A DNA stretch of 64,000 bases from assembly GCF_042678945.1 (NCBI RefSeq), contig NZ_JBHTLM010000001.1, positions 496,001 through 560,000 on the forward strand, given 5' to 3'. Each line of letters begins with the position of its first letter. Position 1 is the first letter of the stretch. The stretch comes from Fontibacillus puldeungensis. GTDB taxonomy: Bacteria; Bacillota; Bacilli; Paenibacillales; Paenibacillaceae. This document shows, one piece after another, positions 14,863 through 24,243 of the stretch. Made by a program: the position numbers and the translations under genes. The notes beneath the pieces are model-generated. The model worked only from the letters and a program-made list of their open reading frames with translations. It was not told the origin of the DNA and ran no database searches.

Positions 14863-17139
14863 ATGAAATCATTATCGGTGTTTTTAAAGGATTTGGGGGC
14901 TACCTTCAAAAAGCCAAAAGTCTTTATTCCGATTCTTGCTGTGCTGTTCATCCCTGTGTTATATAGCGGGATGTTCCTCGGTGCCTTCTGGGACCCGTAT
15001 GGCAAAATGAATGAACTGCCTGTTGCGGTCGTTAACCAGGATACAGGAGCGGATTATGAAGGTAAGCAACTAACCGTGGGTAAAGATCTCGTCGATGAGT
15101 TGAAGAAGAGCGACGATTTCAATTGGAGATTTGTCTCTCGCAGTGAAGCGGATAAAGGGATCGAGGAAAACAAGTACTACATGACGATTGTGATCCCGGA
15201 AAACTTCTCGCAGCAGGCCACTACGTTGATGGATGATAGTCCAAAGCCGGCTGAAATTATTTTCGAGCCTAACGAAGGCTACAACTTCCTGGCCGCGCAA
15301 ATCGGCGGTACTGCCGTAAAGCAAATTAAAGCGAAAGTGTCCGCCAAGGTAACTGAGGCATATACGGAAACGTTGTTTGACCAAGTTGAGAAAGTCTCCA
15401 GCGGCCTCGGTGATGCGGGCGATGGAGCGAATACTCTTAAAGACGGAGCTGTTAAGCTCGATGACGGTGCTCAGAAGCTAAAGGAAAACTTGGCCAAGTT
15501 GGTCGATGGCACGACGAAGCTTCAAAACGGTGTAGCTCCGCTGGAAAAAGGAACGGGCGCCCTGAGCAAAGGGGCTAACGACCTGAACAATGGCGCAACC
15601 AAGCTGTCCGGCGGCCTTGCTCAACTGGAGCAAGCCGGCAATAAGCTGGAAGCCGGTGCGGTGCAGGCCAATAACGGCGGCAAGCAACTGCAGACCGGAT
15701 TGCAATCCTCCCTGGAAGGCAGCCAGAAGCTGCAAGCCGGATTGGGAGCATCCGAACAAGGCAGCGCTAAACTGCAAGCCGGATTGGAAGCATCCGAACA
15801 AGGTAGCGCCAAGCTGCAAGCTGGACTTGAATCGTCCGTGCAAGGCAGCGCTAAAGTTTCGGAAGGAGCTAAAGGCGTAGCTCAAGGCTTGGATCAATTA
15901 ACGAAGCTAAGTCCTGATTTGGCGAAGAACCCGGCTGTACAAAAGCTCGTGGCAGCCAGCCAGGCTGTAGCTCAAGGCAGTGAACAGGTGCATCAGGGCA
16001 ATCAACAACTGCTGAAAGGCAGTCAGGATCTGCATGGTGCACAACAGCAGCTTGTACAAGGCAGCAAAGATTTGCACGGTGCACAGCAGCAGCTCGTGCA
16101 AGGCAGCAAGCAGCTGACGGATGGTCAGCAGCAATTGCTGGCCGGAGCTACTCAGTTGACTGCAGGTCATGAGCAGCTCGCTGGCGGTCTGAAATTGTTC
16201 AACAGCAAGCTGTCCGAAGCAGCAACTGGCGGCAAACAACTGGCTACTGGCGCAAGCAAGCTGAGTACAGGTGCACAACAGCTGCAAGGCGGTGTTGATA
16301 AACTGTCCGGCGGTGTCAGCACTTTGGCCGATGGCTCCAAGAAATTGGATGAAGGAGCCGGAGAGCTGAAAAACGGCATGGATAAATTGACTGACGGTTC
16401 TGGTGAATTGGCTACGAAGCTGAACGATGCAGCAGATAAAACATCCAGTGTGAAGAAAACGGATGCTCTGGTCAACATGTTTGCTGAGCCAATTGAAATT
16501 AACGAACAGAAGATTAACAGAGTACCGAACTACGGTACTGGCTTCTCGCCTTACTTCTTGTCACTTGGCTTGTTTGTCGGGGCTCTGATCTCAACGCTGG
16601 TCGTACCGATCCGTGGATCTTCGGTGGCCCAAGCAACCGGCTGGAACCGTTTTGTAAGCCGTACGCTTGCGTTCACCGGAATGAGCCTTATTCAATCCCT
16701 CTTGTCCGTGGTTCTAGTATTGCACGTTTTGGGACTTGAGGTTAAGAGCGTACCGCTCTTCTACCTATTTAGCTTTGTCACCAGTTTGTGTTATATGTTC
16801 ATCATTCAAGCACTCGTTACTTGGTTGGAAAATCCGGGCCGTTTCTTAGCAATTCTGATGCTCATTTTCCAATTGACGACAAGCGCAGGTACATTCCCGC
16901 TGGAACTGATTCCAAACTGGATGAAAGCTTTCAACCCGCTCCTGCCAATGACCTACAGTGTCAGAGGCTACAAAGCGGTTGTATCTACCGGCAACTTCAA
17001 CGTAGCATGGGAAGATATCGGCATGCTGGCTTCCTTCGGGGTCGTATTCCTGGCAATTACGCTGGTTTACTTCCTGCGTCATGAACGCAGTGAGGACGCT
17101 AGTCCAGAAGCAAACCTGAGCGCACAATCTACACATTAA
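14863..17139 (+). CDS. YhgE/Pip family membrane protein with long repeat stalk
   Basis: A 758-residue envelope protein of the YhgE/Pip (phage infection protein) ABC-2-like family. It has one N-terminal membrane helix (about 19-38), a first extracytoplasmic domain (40-180), a long stalk (about 190-550) of imperfect 7- and 14-residue repeats built on L-x-x-G and Q-L-x-x-G units, and a C-terminal block of about five membrane helices. Near-identical copies in the stalk include EQGSAKLQAGLEAS and SKDLHGAQQQLVQG. The EsaA and Pip proteins share this plan and act in secretion or as phage receptors, but the function here is unknown. It is the second gene of the TetR operon and has a strong terminator. 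Confidence 0.88.
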   Translation: MKSLSVFLKDLGATFKKPKVFIPILAVLFIPVLYSGMFLGAFWDPYGKMNELPVAVVNQDTGADYEGKQLTVGKDLVDELKKSDDFNWRFVSRSEADKGIEENKYYMTIVIPENFSQQATTLMDDSPKPAEIIFEPNEGYNFLAAQIGGTAVKQIKAKVSAKVTEAYTETLFDQVEKVSSGLGDAGDGANTLKDGAVKLDDGAQKLKENLAKLVDGTTKLQNGVAPLEKGTGALSKGANDLNNGATKLSGGLAQLEQAGNKLEAGAVQANNGGKQLQTGLQSSLEGSQKLQAGLGASEQGSAKLQAGLEASEQGSAKLQAGLESSVQGSAKVSEGAKGVAQGLDQLTKLSPDLAKNPAVQKLVAASQAVAQGSEQVHQGNQQLLKGSQDLHGAQQQLVQGSKDLHGAQQQLVQGSKQLTDGQQQLLAGATQLTAGHEQLAGGLKLFNSKLSEAATGGKQLATGASKLSTGAQQLQGGVDKLSGGVSTLADGSKKLDEGAGELKNGMDKLTDGSGELATKLNDAADKTSSVKKTDALVNMFAEPIEINEQKINRVPNYGTGFSPYFLSLGLFVGALISTLVVPIRGSSVAQATGWNRFVSRTLAFTGMSLIQSLLSVVLVLHVLGLEVKSVPLFYLFSFVTSLCYMFIIQALVTWLENPGRFLAILMLIFQLTTSAGTFPLELIPNWMKAFNPLLPMTYSVRGYKAVVSTGNFNVAWEDIGMLASFGVVFLAITLVYFLRHERSEDASPEANLSAQSTH
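15690..16170 (+). repeat. tandem coding repeats in the YhgE stalk
   Basis: Repeated DNA units of 42-51 bp, with near copies encoding SAKLQAGLEASEQG at about 15750-15850 and DLHGAQQQLVQGSK at about 16020-16110. Such DNA can vary in copy number by slippage or recombination. Confidence 0.75.
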
Positions 17140-17152
17140 GCACAATATTTTG

Positions 17153-17205
17153 GGAAAGCGTGAGTATGGGGGGCAACTAGCCCTCACTGCTCACGCTTTT
17201 TTTAG
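17153..17205 (+). terminator. terminator of the TetR-YhgE operon
   Basis: The stem AAAGCGTGAG/CTCACGCTTT followed by TTTTTTT lies 15 bp after the stop codon. Confidence 0.88.
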
Positions 17206-17715
17206 ATATCAGAAAATAGGAACTCGGAAGGAACGGCTTTCTTTCTGATATAGCAAAAATAACCGTTGCGAATCGCGGTCAGTCTTAGGCGGAATCATTT
17301 GAGGTGGAGAATGTATAAATTTTTTCCCTGCCTTCATTACTTTGCCAAGCCAGGCTTAACAAAGTACTTTGGCATGAATTATCATCTAAAGAACAAATCT
17401 CTAAAAAGAGAGCGTTTTCTTGCGAAAAATCGGCATTTTCGCCCTTAATTTCGCAATAAAAGTGCAAAAGAAAGAGAATATAATGCAAAAACAGAAGTGA
17501 CATTTTCCGTTAGAATAATAAGAAAGATTTTTTCCGGGCTCTACGGTTAAGGAAAGATTATCAGGTTCATAAAATGTTTCAATTTCATTTAGCCGCAAGG
17601 CGTGCTAAAATGTAGACCAATAAAAACCTTACATGCATTTGTTAGCAGGAGCCAGGCAAAAGGTTTATGTTCGTGTCGTATTTATCGCTATTTTACCTAT
17701 AGAAAGGTTGCGCAT
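17206..17715 (+). promoter_or_regulatory. long structured leader region of the glutamate synthase gene
   Basis: About 510 bp without a convincing gene. It holds a 10-bp inverted repeat ATATCAGAAA/TTTCTGATAT (17206-17215, 17242-17251), the palindrome CAAAGTACTTTG, and a GCGAAAA/TTTTCGC hairpin (17422-17442). TATAAT occurs at 17479-17484, and a weak promoter TTTCAT-17-TAAAAT at 17583-17611. I see no T-box and no clear TnrA/GlnR box. A 45-codon frame from 17311 has a ribosome-binding-like GAGGTGGAG, but I do not recognise it. Confidence 0.4.
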
Positions 17716-20700
17716 ATGATGAAACACACCGTTACACCACCTAAGCAGGGACTTTATGATCCGGCTTTTGAAAAAGATGCTTGCGGCATGGGGTTTGTGG
17801 CTCATATTAAAGGTAAGGCCTCACATGATATCGTCAGTCAGGCCTTAACAATGCTGGCGAATATGGAACATCGGGGCGGACAAGGAAGCGAGCCGAATTC
17901 CGGTGATGGCGCGGGGATTTTACTGCAGATCCCGCACCGTTTTTTCGTTGGGGAAGCGCAAAAACTTGGGTTTACTTTACCTGAAGCTGGTGAGTATGGA
18001 GTAGGTATGCTGTTCCTTCCGCATGATGAGGAACTCCGCAGTAAGCAGGAAGCGAAGCTGGCACAAATCGTCGAAGAAGAAGGACAGCGGTTGATCGGAT
18101 TCCGGACCGTTCCTACTCGGGACGACATGCTCGGCAAAACGGCGAAGGCTGCCAAGCCGTTCGTTCGTCAAGTATTTATCGGCCGTGCAGAAGGTCTTTC
18201 AAACGACCTGGATTTTGAACGCAAATTGTATGTGATCCGCCGTCGGGCTGAACAGACAATTCGTTACAGTGGGGAAGACGGGGGGGACGCTTTTTACGTA
18301 TCCAGCCTTTCCTGCCGTAAAGTTGTTTATAAAGGAATGCTTACGACGGAGCAAGTTGGTCAGTTTTATTCGGATCTAAACGAAGAGAGCCTGGAATCAG
18401 CGATAGCGATGGTTCACTCTCGTTTCAGCACCAATACGTTCCCTAGCTGGGAACGTGCCCATCCGTACCGCTTCATGATTCATAACGGCGAAATTAATAC
18501 GCTGCGCGGCAACGTAAACTGGATGCGCGCCCGTCAATCGATGTTCAAAACGGACGCATTTGGCGATGACCTGGAGAAGGTCAAGCCTGTCATCAATCCA
18601 GACGGATCTGACACGGCGATGTTTGATAATACATTTGAATTTCTATATCTGAGCGGACGCTCCTTGCCTCATGTTGCTATGATGATGGTGCCTGAGCCTT
18701 GGGTAGGTCGTGATGATATAGATCAGGATAAGAAAGCATTTTACGAATATCACAGCACGTTGATGGAGCCATGGGACGGGCCTGCAGCGATGGGCTTTAC
18801 CGACGGCATTCAAATCGGTGCAATTCTTGACCGGAACGGGCTGCGTCCTTCGCGTTATTATGTAACGAAGAACGATTTGATCGTGTTGTCTTCGGAGGTT
18901 GGCGTACTTGATATTCCAGCGGAGGATGTTCTGTACAAGGATCGCCTGCGTCCAGGACGTATGCTGCTCGTGGACACCAAGGAAGGTCGCATCATTTCCG
19001 ATAAGGAAGTCAAGGCAGCTATTGCTGCAGAGCATCCATACCAGGAGTGGCTGGATGAGCACCTGGTGACGCTCGAGGATCTGCCGGAAGCGAAGGAGCT
19101 TCCACCGGAAAGCCATGAAGATATTACACGGCGCCAAATGGCGTTTGGTTATACGTACGAGGATTTGCGCAAGGTGCTTGAACCGATGGCCTTGACCGGC
19201 GGCGAAAATATCGCTTCGATGGGCTACGACGCGCCGCTTGCCGTATTGTCGGAAAAACCGCAGCGCCTTTACAACTATTTTAAGCAGATGTTTGCGCAGG
19301 TCACGAACCCGCCGATCGACGCAATTCGCGAAGAGCTTGTCACTTCGACGGCAACAACGATCGGTCCGGAGCGGAATTTGCTCAATCCGGAGCCAGAAAG
19401 CTGTCGGCAAATTCGGCTGGACTCGCCGATCTTGTCCAACGAAGATTTCGCTAAGCTTCGTCACGTGCATCGGCCTGGATTCAAAGCGATTACGATTCCG
19501 ATCCTGTTCACAGCTTCGGAAGGGGCGGAAGGACTTCGCAAAGCGCTGGATAGTCTGTGTGAAGCGGCCGATCGGGTTATTTCCAAAGGCCATAACATAC
19601 TCATCTTGTCCGACCGCGGTATGGACAGCGAAAATGCAGCTATTCCGGCGCTGCTGGCGGTTTCCTGCCTGCATCACCACCTGATCCGTGAGGAAACACG
19701 GACGAAAGTAAGCATTTTGCTGGAATCTGGAGAACCTCGTGAGGTTCACCACTTTGCGCTGCTGCTTGGCTATGGGGTAAGCGCAGTGAACCCGTACCTT
19801 GCCTTTGAAACACTGAAGGATATGATCGCTCAGCGTATGCTGCAAGGGGTTTCCCATGAGAAGGCGATTTACAACTTTATCAAAGCAGCCACCAAGGGCG
19901 TCGTAAAAACATTGTCCAAAATGGGCATTTCGACGATCCAGTCATATCGCGGGGCGCAAATTTTCGAAGCGGTTGGTTTACAACCGTCGTTCGTTGATCG
20001 TTACTTCACTTGGACGCCGTCTCGTATCGGCGGGATCGGGTTGAGTGAAGTGGCTACCGAGACATTGACCCACCATTTCCGCGCATTTACCGATAAGGAC
20101 GGAAACGACAAGGTCCTCGATTCCATCGGGGAATATCAATGGCGGAGCGGCGGAGAAGAGCATCTCTTCAATCCGCAAACCGTTCAGTTGCTTCAACAAT
20201 CCGTACGTACGGGAGACTACGGTTTGTACAAAAAATTCGCTTCGCTCGTTCAGGGTGAAAGCAAGAAATATTTAAATCTGCGTTCCATGCTTGAGCTGAA
20301 GCCGGTTGGGCCAAAGGTTCCACTTGAGGAAGTGGAACCGGCATCTTCGATCATGCGCCGCTTCAAGACGGGGGCGATGTCCTTCGGCTCGATCAGTAAG
20401 GAAGCGCATGAGACGATCGCAATCGCGATGAACCGCATCGGAGGCAAGAGCAACACCGGTGAAGGCGGGGAGAATCCGGAGCGTTTTGTTCCGGATGCCA
20501 ACGGTGATTTGCGCCGCAGTGCGATCAAGCAGGTAGCGTCCGGACGCTTTGGTGTTACGTCCAACTACCTGGTTAACGCCGATGAAATTCAAATTAAAAT
20601 GGCGCAGGGGGCAAAACCGGGCGAAGGCGGACAGCTGCCAGGCCGCAAAGTATATCCTTGGGTTGCCGAGGTTCGCGGTTCAACGCCTGGTGTAGGCTTG

Positions 20701-22314
20701 ATCTCGCCGCCACCGCACCATGACATTTATTCGATTGAAGACTTGGCCGAATTAATCTTCGACCTGAAGAACGCCAATCCGCGGGCACGGATCAACGTTA
20801 AGCTCGTATCTGAAGTCGGTGTCGGAACGATTGCTGCCGGTGTAGCCAAAGGCCGGGCCGATGTCATTCTGATTAGCGGCTACGATGGAGGAACGGGGGC
20901 TTCCCCGCAAAGTTCGATCCGTCACGCAGGATTGCCTTGGGAGCTCGGACTTGCTGAAACGCATCAGACGCTGATGCTGAACAACCTGCGCGACCGTGTC
21001 GTGCTGGAGTCGGACGGCAAAATGCTCAACGGCCGTGACTTGGCTGTCGCTGCCCTGCTCGGAGCTGAAGAGTACGGCTTCTCCACGGCGCCGCTCGTAG
21101 CGGTGGGCTGCATTATGATGCGGGTGTGTCAGCTGGACACTTGTCCGGTCGGCGTAGCGACGCAAAATCCGGAGCTGCGGAAAAATTTCGCAGGTGATCC
21201 GCAGCACGTCGTCAACTTTATGACCTTTGTGGCAGAAGATTTGCGTGAATGGATGGCTGAACTCGGCTTCCGCTCGCTCAATGAAATGATCGGACGTACA
21301 GATTGCCTCGATGCAGTGAAAGTGGCTGATCACTGGAAGAAGAAAGGTGTGGATCTCAGCTCGCTGCTTCATATGCCAGAAGTTCCGGAAGGAAGCAGCC
21401 GTTACTGCACGAAACAGCAAAACCATGGCATCGAAGAAACGCTCGATATCACGAAGCTGCTTGACCTTGCCAAACCGGCTCTTGAACGCGGCGAAGCGGT
21501 TTCCGCAAGCCTGCCGATCTGCAACGTTAACCGGGCTACCGGCACTTTGCTGGGTAGTGAAGTTACACGGCGTTACGGCGCAGCCGGTTTGCCTGAAGAC
21601 ACGATCACGCTTCATTTTGAGGGCTCGGCGGGCCAAAGCTTTGGAGCTTTTGTGCCGAAAGGCATGACGCTGACCGTAGATGGGGACGCCAACGATTATA
21701 CCGGTAAGGGCTTGTCCGGCGGTAAATTGATCGTGAAGCCGTCTTCGCGGGCAACCTTTGTCGCCGAGGAGAATATTATCATCGGTAACACATCGTTCTA
21801 CGGAGCAACGGGGGGAGAAGCTTATATTCGTGGTATTGCCGGCGAACGCTTTGCTGTTCGTAACTCTGGAGCGAACGTTGTCGTGGAAGGCGTAGGCGAC
21901 CACGGCTGCGAATATATGACTGGCGGACGTGCAGTAGTCCTTGGCCGGACAGGTCGGAACTTTGCAGCCGGGATGTCCGGCGGTATCGCCTATGTTTTGG
22001 ATGAAGCCGGCGATTTTGCTAGACGCTGCAATCTGGAGATGGTATTGCTCGAATCTATTGAAGATGCGCCTGAAGCGGAAGAGCTTCGGACTATGATTAG
22101 TCGTCATGCACTTTACACCGACAGTCCGGTTGGACGCCGTGTACTGGATAACTGGAGCGAATACTTGCCGAAGTTTGTTAAGATCATTCCGAAGGACTAC
22201 AAACGGATGCTGGAGCAAATTCGCAAGGTGGAAGATCAAGGCTTGACGGGAGAAGCTGCGCTTCTAGCGGCTTTTGAAGCCAATACACGGGAATTGGCCC
22301 GGGCCGGTCATTAA
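17716..22314 (+). CDS. gltB: glutamate synthase large subunit
   Basis: A 1532-residue large (alpha) subunit of glutamate synthase, which makes two glutamates from glutamine and 2-oxoglutarate in ammonium assimilation. The class-II glutamine amidotransferase domain starts at Cys23 (KDACGMGFVAH), which becomes the N-terminal nucleophile after removal of a 22-residue propeptide. A central domain, an FMN-binding domain (about 840-1200, with SGYDGGTGASPQSSIRHAG) and a C-terminal GXGXG beta-helix follow. A CIMMRVCQLDTCPVG motif holds the 3Fe-4S cluster. ATG 17716 follows AAAGG by 9 nt; earlier in-frame starts add a sequence unlike the family. No gltD-type small subunit is adjacent, so it must be supplied from elsewhere. 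Confidence 0.96.
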   Translation: MMKHTVTPPKQGLYDPAFEKDACGMGFVAHIKGKASHDIVSQALTMLANMEHRGGQGSEPNSGDGAGILLQIPHRFFVGEAQKLGFTLPEAGEYGVGMLFLPHDEELRSKQEAKLAQIVEEEGQRLIGFRTVPTRDDMLGKTAKAAKPFVRQVFIGRAEGLSNDLDFERKLYVIRRRAEQTIRYSGEDGGDAFYVSSLSCRKVVYKGMLTTEQVGQFYSDLNEESLESAIAMVHSRFSTNTFPSWERAHPYRFMIHNGEINTLRGNVNWMRARQSMFKTDAFGDDLEKVKPVINPDGSDTAMFDNTFEFLYLSGRSLPHVAMMMVPEPWVGRDDIDQDKKAFYEYHSTLMEPWDGPAAMGFTDGIQIGAILDRNGLRPSRYYVTKNDLIVLSSEVGVLDIPAEDVLYKDRLRPGRMLLVDTKEGRIISDKEVKAAIAAEHPYQEWLDEHLVTLEDLPEAKELPPESHEDITRRQMAFGYTYEDLRKVLEPMALTGGENIASMGYDAPLAVLSEKPQRLYNYFKQMFAQVTNPPIDAIREELVTSTATTIGPERNLLNPEPESCRQIRLDSPILSNEDFAKLRHVHRPGFKAITIPILFTASEGAEGLRKALDSLCEAADRVISKGHNILILSDRGMDSENAAIPALLAVSCLHHHLIREETRTKVSILLESGEPREVHHFALLLGYGVSAVNPYLAFETLKDMIAQRMLQGVSHEKAIYNFIKAATKGVVKTLSKMGISTIQSYRGAQIFEAVGLQPSFVDRYFTWTPSRIGGIGLSEVATETLTHHFRAFTDKDGNDKVLDSIGEYQWRSGGEEHLFNPQTVQLLQQSVRTGDYGLYKKFASLVQGESKKYLNLRSMLELKPVGPKVPLEEVEPASSIMRRFKTGAMSFGSISKEAHETIAIAMNRIGGKSNTGEGGENPERFVPDANGDLRRSAIKQVASGRFGVTSNYLVNADEIQIKMAQGAKPGEGGQLPGRKVYPWVAEVRGSTPGVGLISPPPHHDIYSIEDLAELIFDLKNANPRARINVKLVSEVGVGTIAAGVAKGRADVILISGYDGGTGASPQSSIRHAGLPWELGLAETHQTLMLNNLRDRVVLESDGKMLNGRDLAVAALLGAEEYGFSTAPLVAVGCIMMRVCQLDTCPVGVATQNPELRKNFAGDPQHVVNFMTFVAEDLREWMAELGFRSLNEMIGRTDCLDAVKVADHWKKKGVDLSSLLHMPEVPEGSSRYCTKQQNHGIEETLDITKLLDLAKPALERGEAVSASLPICNVNRATGTLLGSEVTRRYGAAGLPEDTITLHFEGSAGQSFGAFVPKGMTLTVDGDANDYTGKGLSGGKLIVKPSSRATFVAEENIIIGNTSFYGATGGEAYIRGIAGERFAVRNSGANVVVEGVGDHGCEYMTGGRAVVLGRTGRNFAAGMSGGIAYVLDEAGDFARRCNLEMVLLESIEDAPEAEELRTMISRHALYTDSPVGRRVLDNWSEYLPKFVKIIPKDYKRMLEQIRKVEDQGLTGEAALLAAFEANTRELARAGH

Positions 22315-22356
22315 TATAGCCGAAAAAGACCGATGAAATAACATGGAGATGCGCCT

Positions 22357-22404
22357 AGCGCGAGTGCAGGGGATGAACTTCCCGGCAGCTCGCGCTTTTT
22401 TTTT
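22357..22404 (+). terminator. terminator of the glutamate synthase gene
   Basis: The stem AGCGCGAG/CTCGCGCT with an inner pairing GGGGA/TTCCC is followed by TTTTTTTTT. Confidence 0.88.
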
Positions 22405-22482
22405 CGAAAGCTGTCTGCTATTTTTAGGTCAAACAGCTTAATATGGTAAAATGGAGGAAATTGCATACAAGGAGTGGATACG

Positions 22483-23403
22483 ATGGAGATGGCGCAGGAG
22501 CAGGGGCCCGTTGTCCAATTGAAGGATGTCAGTAAAAAAATCGGCTCCAAGACGCTGATCGATCGATTGACGCTGGATATTCCGCCCGGTCAGGTGTACG
22601 GGTTTTTAGGCCCAAACGGAGCTGGAAAAACGACGACGATCCGCATGATGGTCGGATTAATGTCGATTACGCATGGGGATATTTTAATCCAGGGTTCCAG
22701 CATCAAGCATGATTTTGAGCGGGCCATCTCGCATGTTGGGGCGATTGTGGAGAACCCAGAAATGTACAAGTTCCTGACGGGGTATCAGAATTTGCTTCAT
22801 TATGCCCGGATGTCTCCAGGGGTAACGAAGCAGCGAATTTGGGAAGCGATAGAGCGGGTCGGCATGCAGCACCGGATTCACGATAAAGTGAAAACCTATT
22901 CGTTAGGTATGCGACAGCGCCTCGGTGTAGCTCAAGCGATTTTGCATCGTCCTAAGCTGCTTGTGCTGGACGAGCCCACGAACGGTCTTGATCCTCAGGG
23001 GATTCGCGAGCTTCGTGATTATCTGCGGGTGCTAGCCAAAGAAGAAGGGACGACCGTTTTTGTCTCCAGCCATCTATTGTCGGAGATGGAGCTGATGTGC
23101 GACACGGTAGCTGTAATCCAGCAGGGAAGGCTAATAGATGTAAAAGCACTGCACAGCGAGGGGGAGCAAGAAAGCCTGCATGAAACAGCATTCGAAGTAA
23201 GCGACCCAGAGCGTGCTATGGAAGTTGCTGGAGCCGGACGAATTGAAAACAGTCAGCTGATCGTTTCCGCAGATCGGAAAACGGTGGCAGAAATCAATTC
23301 CAAGCTAGTGCAGGCGGGCATTTCGGTTTATGAAATCCATACATTAACCCGTTCGCTGGAAGATCAATTTCTGGAGCTTACCGGAGGTGGAGAAATTGAG
23401 TAA
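22483..23403 (+). CDS. ABC transporter ATP-binding protein (BcrA/NatA type)
   Basis: A 306-residue ATPase of an ABC-2 exporter. The Walker A is GPNGAGKTT, the Q-loop is at VENPEM, the signature is SLGMRQRLGVAQ and the Walker B is LLVLDEPTNGLD, with a switch His in VSSHLL. A C-terminal regulatory extension of about 80 residues follows, as in BcrA-type transporters. GTG 22474 overlaps the AAGGAG site; ATG 22483 is 8 nt from it and is chosen. It overlaps the permease gene, so translation is coupled. The family includes peptide-antibiotic immunity and Na+ exporters; the substrate here is not determined. Confidence 0.93.
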   Translation: MEMAQEQGPVVQLKDVSKKIGSKTLIDRLTLDIPPGQVYGFLGPNGAGKTTTIRMMVGLMSITHGDILIQGSSIKHDFERAISHVGAIVENPEMYKFLTGYQNLLHYARMSPGVTKQRIWEAIERVGMQHRIHDKVKTYSLGMRQRLGVAQAILHRPKLLVLDEPTNGLDPQGIRELRDYLRVLAKEEGTTVFVSSHLLSEMELMCDTVAVIQQGRLIDVKALHSEGEQESLHETAFEVSDPERAMEVAGAGRIENSQLIVSADRKTVAEINSKLVQAGISVYEIHTLTRSLEDQFLELTGGGEIE

Positions 23404-24172
23404 TTTTCTCATGCTCGTCCAAAACGAAAATATGAAAATCTACCGTCGTGTTCGCACATGGATTATGGTCGCGCTACTTATTTTTTTATCGATTGTGTTC
23501 GGCTCCTTGTTCTCTCTCGGAGATGATTCATCGTCTCTCAGCGCGTGGGATGCCGTAGACCAGCTGTCCTTTTTGTATTATCTCGTCAGTATTTTCTCGG
23601 CGGTTATTGCCGCCGATATCGTGGCCGGTGAATTTACATGGGGGACGATAAAGCTGCTGCTGATCCGCCCGTGGACACGGACGAAGGTACTAACATCCAA
23701 GCTGCTTGCAGTATTGATTTTTACCTTGTTCATGACGGTGGTGTTCTTTGCTTCTACGGTGGTGGTAAGTTTTCTGATTTTTCCGAATGTGCCGTCCGAT
23801 TTGTTTCCCCAAGGATCTAGTCCGTTAAGCTCCATTCTAGAGAATTTGCTCTACAGCTATATAGACTTGCTTGTCATCACGCTGTTCTCCTTCATGCTGT
23901 CAACGGTGTTCCGGTCAAGCGGGATCGCGATTGGTTTGTCCATGTTCATATTGTTCGCCGGCAACATTTTCAGCATGCTGTTTAACCCCATACGGTTTCC
24001 TTGGGCGAAATATATGCTGTTTACGAACATGAATTTGAGCAAATATCGGGGAGGACAAGTCGGACCAGCCGGGATGACGATGGAGTTTTCCGCAGTAATT
24101 CTCGCCGGATACGTCCTACTGTTTCTGGCAATAGCCTGGTTTGTGTTCAAGAAAAGAGATGTAGCTGCCTAA
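23396..24172 (+). CDS. ABC-2 type transporter permease
   Basis: A 258-residue membrane protein with six helices (about 20-40, 60-80, 105-130, 145-170, 180-200 and 230-250), and the ABC-2 signature around VAGEFTWGTIKLLLIRPWTR. It partners with the upstream ATPase, overlapping its gene by 8 nt. The start is taken as TTG 23396, 8 nt after GGAGGTGG, because GTG 23387 overlaps the ribosome binding site. Substrate unknown. Confidence 0.9.
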   Translation: MSNFLMLVQNENMKIYRRVRTWIMVALLIFLSIVFGSLFSLGDDSSSLSAWDAVDQLSFLYYLVSIFSAVIAADIVAGEFTWGTIKLLLIRPWTRTKVLTSKLLAVLIFTLFMTVVFFASTVVVSFLIFPNVPSDLFPQGSSPLSSILENLLYSYIDLLVITLFSFMLSTVFRSSGIAIGLSMFILFAGNIFSMLFNPIRFPWAKYMLFTNMNLSKYRGGQVGPAGMTMEFSAVILAGYVLLFLAIAWFVFKKRDVAA

Positions 24173-24185
24173 CCCAGCTCTGACA

Positions 24186-24232
24186 AAAAAAGTTCCCGTG
24201 TATTAAACAGACGGGAACTTTATATTTTCTTT
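24186..24232 (+). terminator. bidirectional terminator between ABC-2 operon and bactofilin
   Basis: The perfect stem AAAGTTCCCGT/ACGGGAACTTT (24189-24199, 24211-24221) with an 11-nt loop lies between convergent genes. Confidence 0.88.
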
Positions 24233-24243
24233 TTCACGTTGGC

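Noticed and set aside
17266..17448. Small plus-strand frame in the glutamate synthase leader, possible leader peptide
   Set aside because: The start region has a weak ribosome-binding-like site, but the peptide is unlike anything I recognise and shows no clear regulatory arrangement.
17206..17715. T-box or other known riboswitch before the glutamate synthase gene
   Set aside because: The conserved antiterminator sequence of T-boxes and known ligand cores are absent; only unclassified inverted repeats are seen.
18643..19857. 404-residue minus-strand open frame inside the glutamate synthase gene
   Set aside because: It is antisense to a conserved catalytic region, has no ribosome binding site, and its composition is that expected of a shadow frame.
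20752..22239. 495-residue minus-strand open frame inside the glutamate synthase gene
   Set aside because: Same reason: it mirrors the FMN and GXGXG domains and has no family features of its own.
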